Below the pieces are notes generated by a model. The model was not told the DNA's origin. It worked only from the letters and a program-made list of their open reading frames with translations, and did no database searches. 64,000 bases of DNA, taken from contig JAFRJE010000023.1 of assembly GCA_017432425.1 (NCBI GenBank), positions 1 through 64,000 of the forward strand. The letters are read 5' to 3'. A program made the position numbers and the translations under genes. This DNA is from Candidatus Saccharimonadota bacterium. Its GTDB lineage: Bacteria; Patescibacteriota; Saccharimonadia; Saccharimonadales; Saccharimonadaceae. This document shows, one piece after another, positions 62,400 to 64,000 of this stretch; within the stretch, counting starts at the first letter, position 1; the number at the start of each line of letters is the position of its first letter.

Positions 62400-63857
62400 T
62401 TATATGCTTTCGATAATACAAATCAATATCTCGATTGAACGTTTTATATCTTCAGCATTAGGCTTTTGTCGTATCGGATTGGGCTCTATCGTCGACTCCG
62501 GATGATGGATGCAGTTTCTTATATAAACCGGTAATGTTCTGTCACCGCGTCCATTTATCCATCCGGTAGGCACTGCGTAATTTCCTGTTTGCCCGTCAAT
62601 AAAATTATCTACATCGTCTATATTGGTGCTAACACCGGTAATTTGGTTGAGCCGCTCCTGAAGAAACCCAAACAAATCATTGTGAAAATCGCTTGTTGGC
62701 AGATTGAATGCTCCATATTTTATTTCGTTATATGTCGGACTATATGGAAAAAGATTTAGATTCTCAGCTTTTTCGGCTACGATATCACCACTAGCATTGC
62801 GCTTCATAATAAAAATGAGGTCTTTAGCCTCATATGCGTCTTTTATCACGTATTCGGAGTGAGTTGCAACGAACAATTGTGCAATTTGTCTGCCGTTTTT
62901 ATTTAATAGTCTTTTATAGTACTCAAGTATCCTGTCTTCCCATAGAGGGTTTAGAGATTGTTCAGGTTCATCCAGAATAGAGATGAAAGGGTTGTCCAAA
63001 TTAATATCTTTTAAAAAGAAAGCTCCATTTTGAACTATATTTTTTTCTCCAGAGCTTAAACCTTGAACTTTAAATTTTTCTCTATTCTTCTTGAAAATAA
63101 TTTCAAAATTGTCTATTTTTGAAAATTCCAGTCCATTGTCAAAAAAATGATTAAAAGCACTTCTGAAACGTTTTACTCTATTTTCCGCGTCTTCTACAGC
63201 GACCGTCCCTGTTTCTAATAATTTATTTTGAAGTTCCGACGCATCTTGATAGTTTATATTAGTAAGTAGTTCGGATATATTCAAGTCATTAGAGGAAACT
63301 ATCCGATTATTCTGTTTATAGTCATCTGGGTTATCTATAGTAAGAGTAGTGGTTTGACTAACTTCCCGGAACGATGGTTCTTTATCATTTTTCTTAATTT
63401 TTGCAACTACATTCGACAACAAAAATCCTATAGATGACCTCGTTTCTCCATAGGGAGCATATAAGATATTTTTTTCATTTTCTTCAAACGAATATCTAGC
63501 CATGCCCCAATACCCCATATTTCTTCGTCCTGGTTCCGATATTGTTATATGGCTCAATTGTGACAAAATCTCCTCTGGAGTCTTATCTTTGAAACCATCA
63601 TTGACCAAAATTTCTTCTGAAGCATTTTCTAAAACAAACAAGATATCCTCTATATCTAGCCGAACAATAACTTCCATATACTTGCCGTGCAAATCTGATG
63701 AGATTTGGGAAATGCTGTTGAGAATCGTCGTTTTTCCGTTCCCGTTTTCACCAGCAAAAATTACAGTGTCATAGACGCCACCGGCAGTATCCGTAAAATC
63801 TAACTCTAAATTCTTAAGGGTAGGGTGGTTGAGGAATTTTAATTTTGATATCTTCAT
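62400..63857 (-). CDS. AAA ATPase with HEPN-like C-terminal motif
   Basis: This 485-residue protein has Walker A GENGNGKTT near residue 36, signature GLSSGEKN, Walker B SILDEPEQSLNP and switch His in VATHSEYV. The last 60 residues contain LPVYIRNCIHHPES; RNCIHH fits the RX4H catalytic motif of HEPN RNases, within a helical tail. ATPase plus HEPN RNase is the build of tRNA-cutting defence proteins such as RloC and PrrC, although those are longer. It probably acts in phage defence. An upstream gene ends 8 nt before its ATG. Confidence 0.68.
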   Translation of the reverse strand: MKISKLKFLNHPTLKNLELDFTDTAGGVYDTVIFAGENGNGKTTILNSISQISSDLHGKYMEVIVRLDIEDILFVLENASEEILVNDGFKDKTPEEILSQLSHITISEPGRRNMGYWGMARYSFEENEKNILYAPYGETRSSIGFLLSNVVAKIKKNDKEPSFREVSQTTTLTIDNPDDYKQNNRIVSSNDLNISELLTNINYQDASELQNKLLETGTVAVEDAENRVKRFRSAFNHFFDNGLEFSKIDNFEIIFKKNREKFKVQGLSSGEKNIVQNGAFFLKDINLDNPFISILDEPEQSLNPLWEDRILEYYKRLLNKNGRQIAQLFVATHSEYVIKDAYEAKDLIFIMKRNASGDIVAEKAENLNLFPYSPTYNEIKYGAFNLPTSDFHNDLFGFLQERLNQITGVSTNIDDVDNFIDGQTGNYAVPTGWINGRGDRTLPVYIRNCIHHPESTIEPNPIRQKPNAEDIKRSIEILICIIESI

Positions 63858-63865
63858 ATCTGCTA

Positions 63866-64000
63866 TTACTCCAATTTTATTCGCGAAACCACTTTATCTA
63901 CATCCGTCGTTGGTGACGATTCTAGAATATTGCTTCCATATGTTTTTCTAAGCCTCTCTGCTTCTACGAGCGCCTTGTTTACCATATCGATTGAAAATCT
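63866..64000 (-). CDS. Partial gene upstream of the AAA-HEPN gene
   Basis: The window ends inside this frame. Only the last 44 residues are present (FSIDMVNKALVEAERLRKTY, then a helical end VDKVVSRIKLE). The short gap to the ATPase gene suggests one operon. The protein cannot be identified from this part. Confidence 0.55.
   Translation of the reverse strand, partial: RFSIDMVNKALVEAERLRKTYGSNILESSPTTDVDKVVSRIKLE

Overview
The window looks like chromosome of a small-genome, host-associated bacterium of the Candidate Phyla Radiation/Patescibacteria, most likely a Saccharibacteria-type lineage. This is inferred from gene style, not from an rRNA, since none is present. The supporting signs are a complete polyamine importer with no biosynthesis genes, an alanyl-tRNA synthetase without its usual C-terminal domain, a dense set of surface, pilus-like and cell-wall-hydrolase genes, many unrecognisable single-TM proteins, and stop usage of the standard code (TGA is a normal stop, so it is not a UGA-recoded lineage). 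Five tRNA genes are present: Ala-GGC, Ala-CGC, Leu-TAG, Lys-TTT and Val-GAC.

Layout. 1-1.4 kb: tRNA-Ala, a HepT/MntA toxin-antitoxin pair and a stretch of coding-like debris. 1.4-11.7 kb (minus): glycosyltransferase, two large membrane/secretion-like proteins, an HD hydrolase, and a membrane-anchored Clp-type ATPase with a small membrane partner. 11.7-14.6 kb: thymidylate cycle operon thyA followed by a folA-glyA open reading frame with no stop between the two enzymes. 14.6-18.1 kb: potABCD. 18-26 kb: DUF362 protein, giant vWA adhesin, Ca/Na exchanger, flippase-like protein and an LPxTG protein. 26-30.4 kb: rsmD, recG, trmD. 30.4-32.4 kb: tyrosine recombinase plus two convergent type IV pilin 3' ends bounded by inverted 33-bp repeats. 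32.4-38.2 kb: obgE, LysM-CHAP hydrolase, RuvX-MltG fusion, large anchored protein. 38.2-42.7 kb: histidine kinase, response regulator, pseudouridine synthase, FtsA/PilM-like protein. 42.8-48.3 kb: short genes, several with their own promoter and terminator, around alaS. 48.3-57.2 kb: mnmA, iscS, tatD, small anchored proteins, typA, thioredoxin-like protein. 57.2-64 kb: two tRNAs, a shortened DUF5674-like gene and partner, an OLD-like ATPase, a WxL-like surface cluster and an AAA ATPase with a HEPN-like tail.

The best candidate for an undescribed system is at 30.4-32.4 kb. A tyrosine recombinase gene runs straight into an invertible segment of about 0.95 kb. One end carries the start of an expressed type IV pilin (minus strand). 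The other carries a promoterless alternative pilin C-terminus (plus strand), in frame with the same 33-bp repeat. Both cassettes end on one perfectly palindromic terminator. Inversion would exchange about 85% of the pilin while keeping its N-terminal assembly helix. The same 33 bp encodes the recombinase C-terminus in another frame, so each orientation also gives the recombinase a different last few residues.

Genome-wide signals inside the window are also notable. About twenty genes have a TATAAT-like box whose last base lies 4-10 nt before the start codon and have no ribosome-binding site, which predicts leaderless mRNAs. A second set has a -35/-10 pair with an exact 17-bp spacer, a Shine-Dalgarno leader and often a private terminator. 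All functional calls come from reading the sequence; no database search was run.
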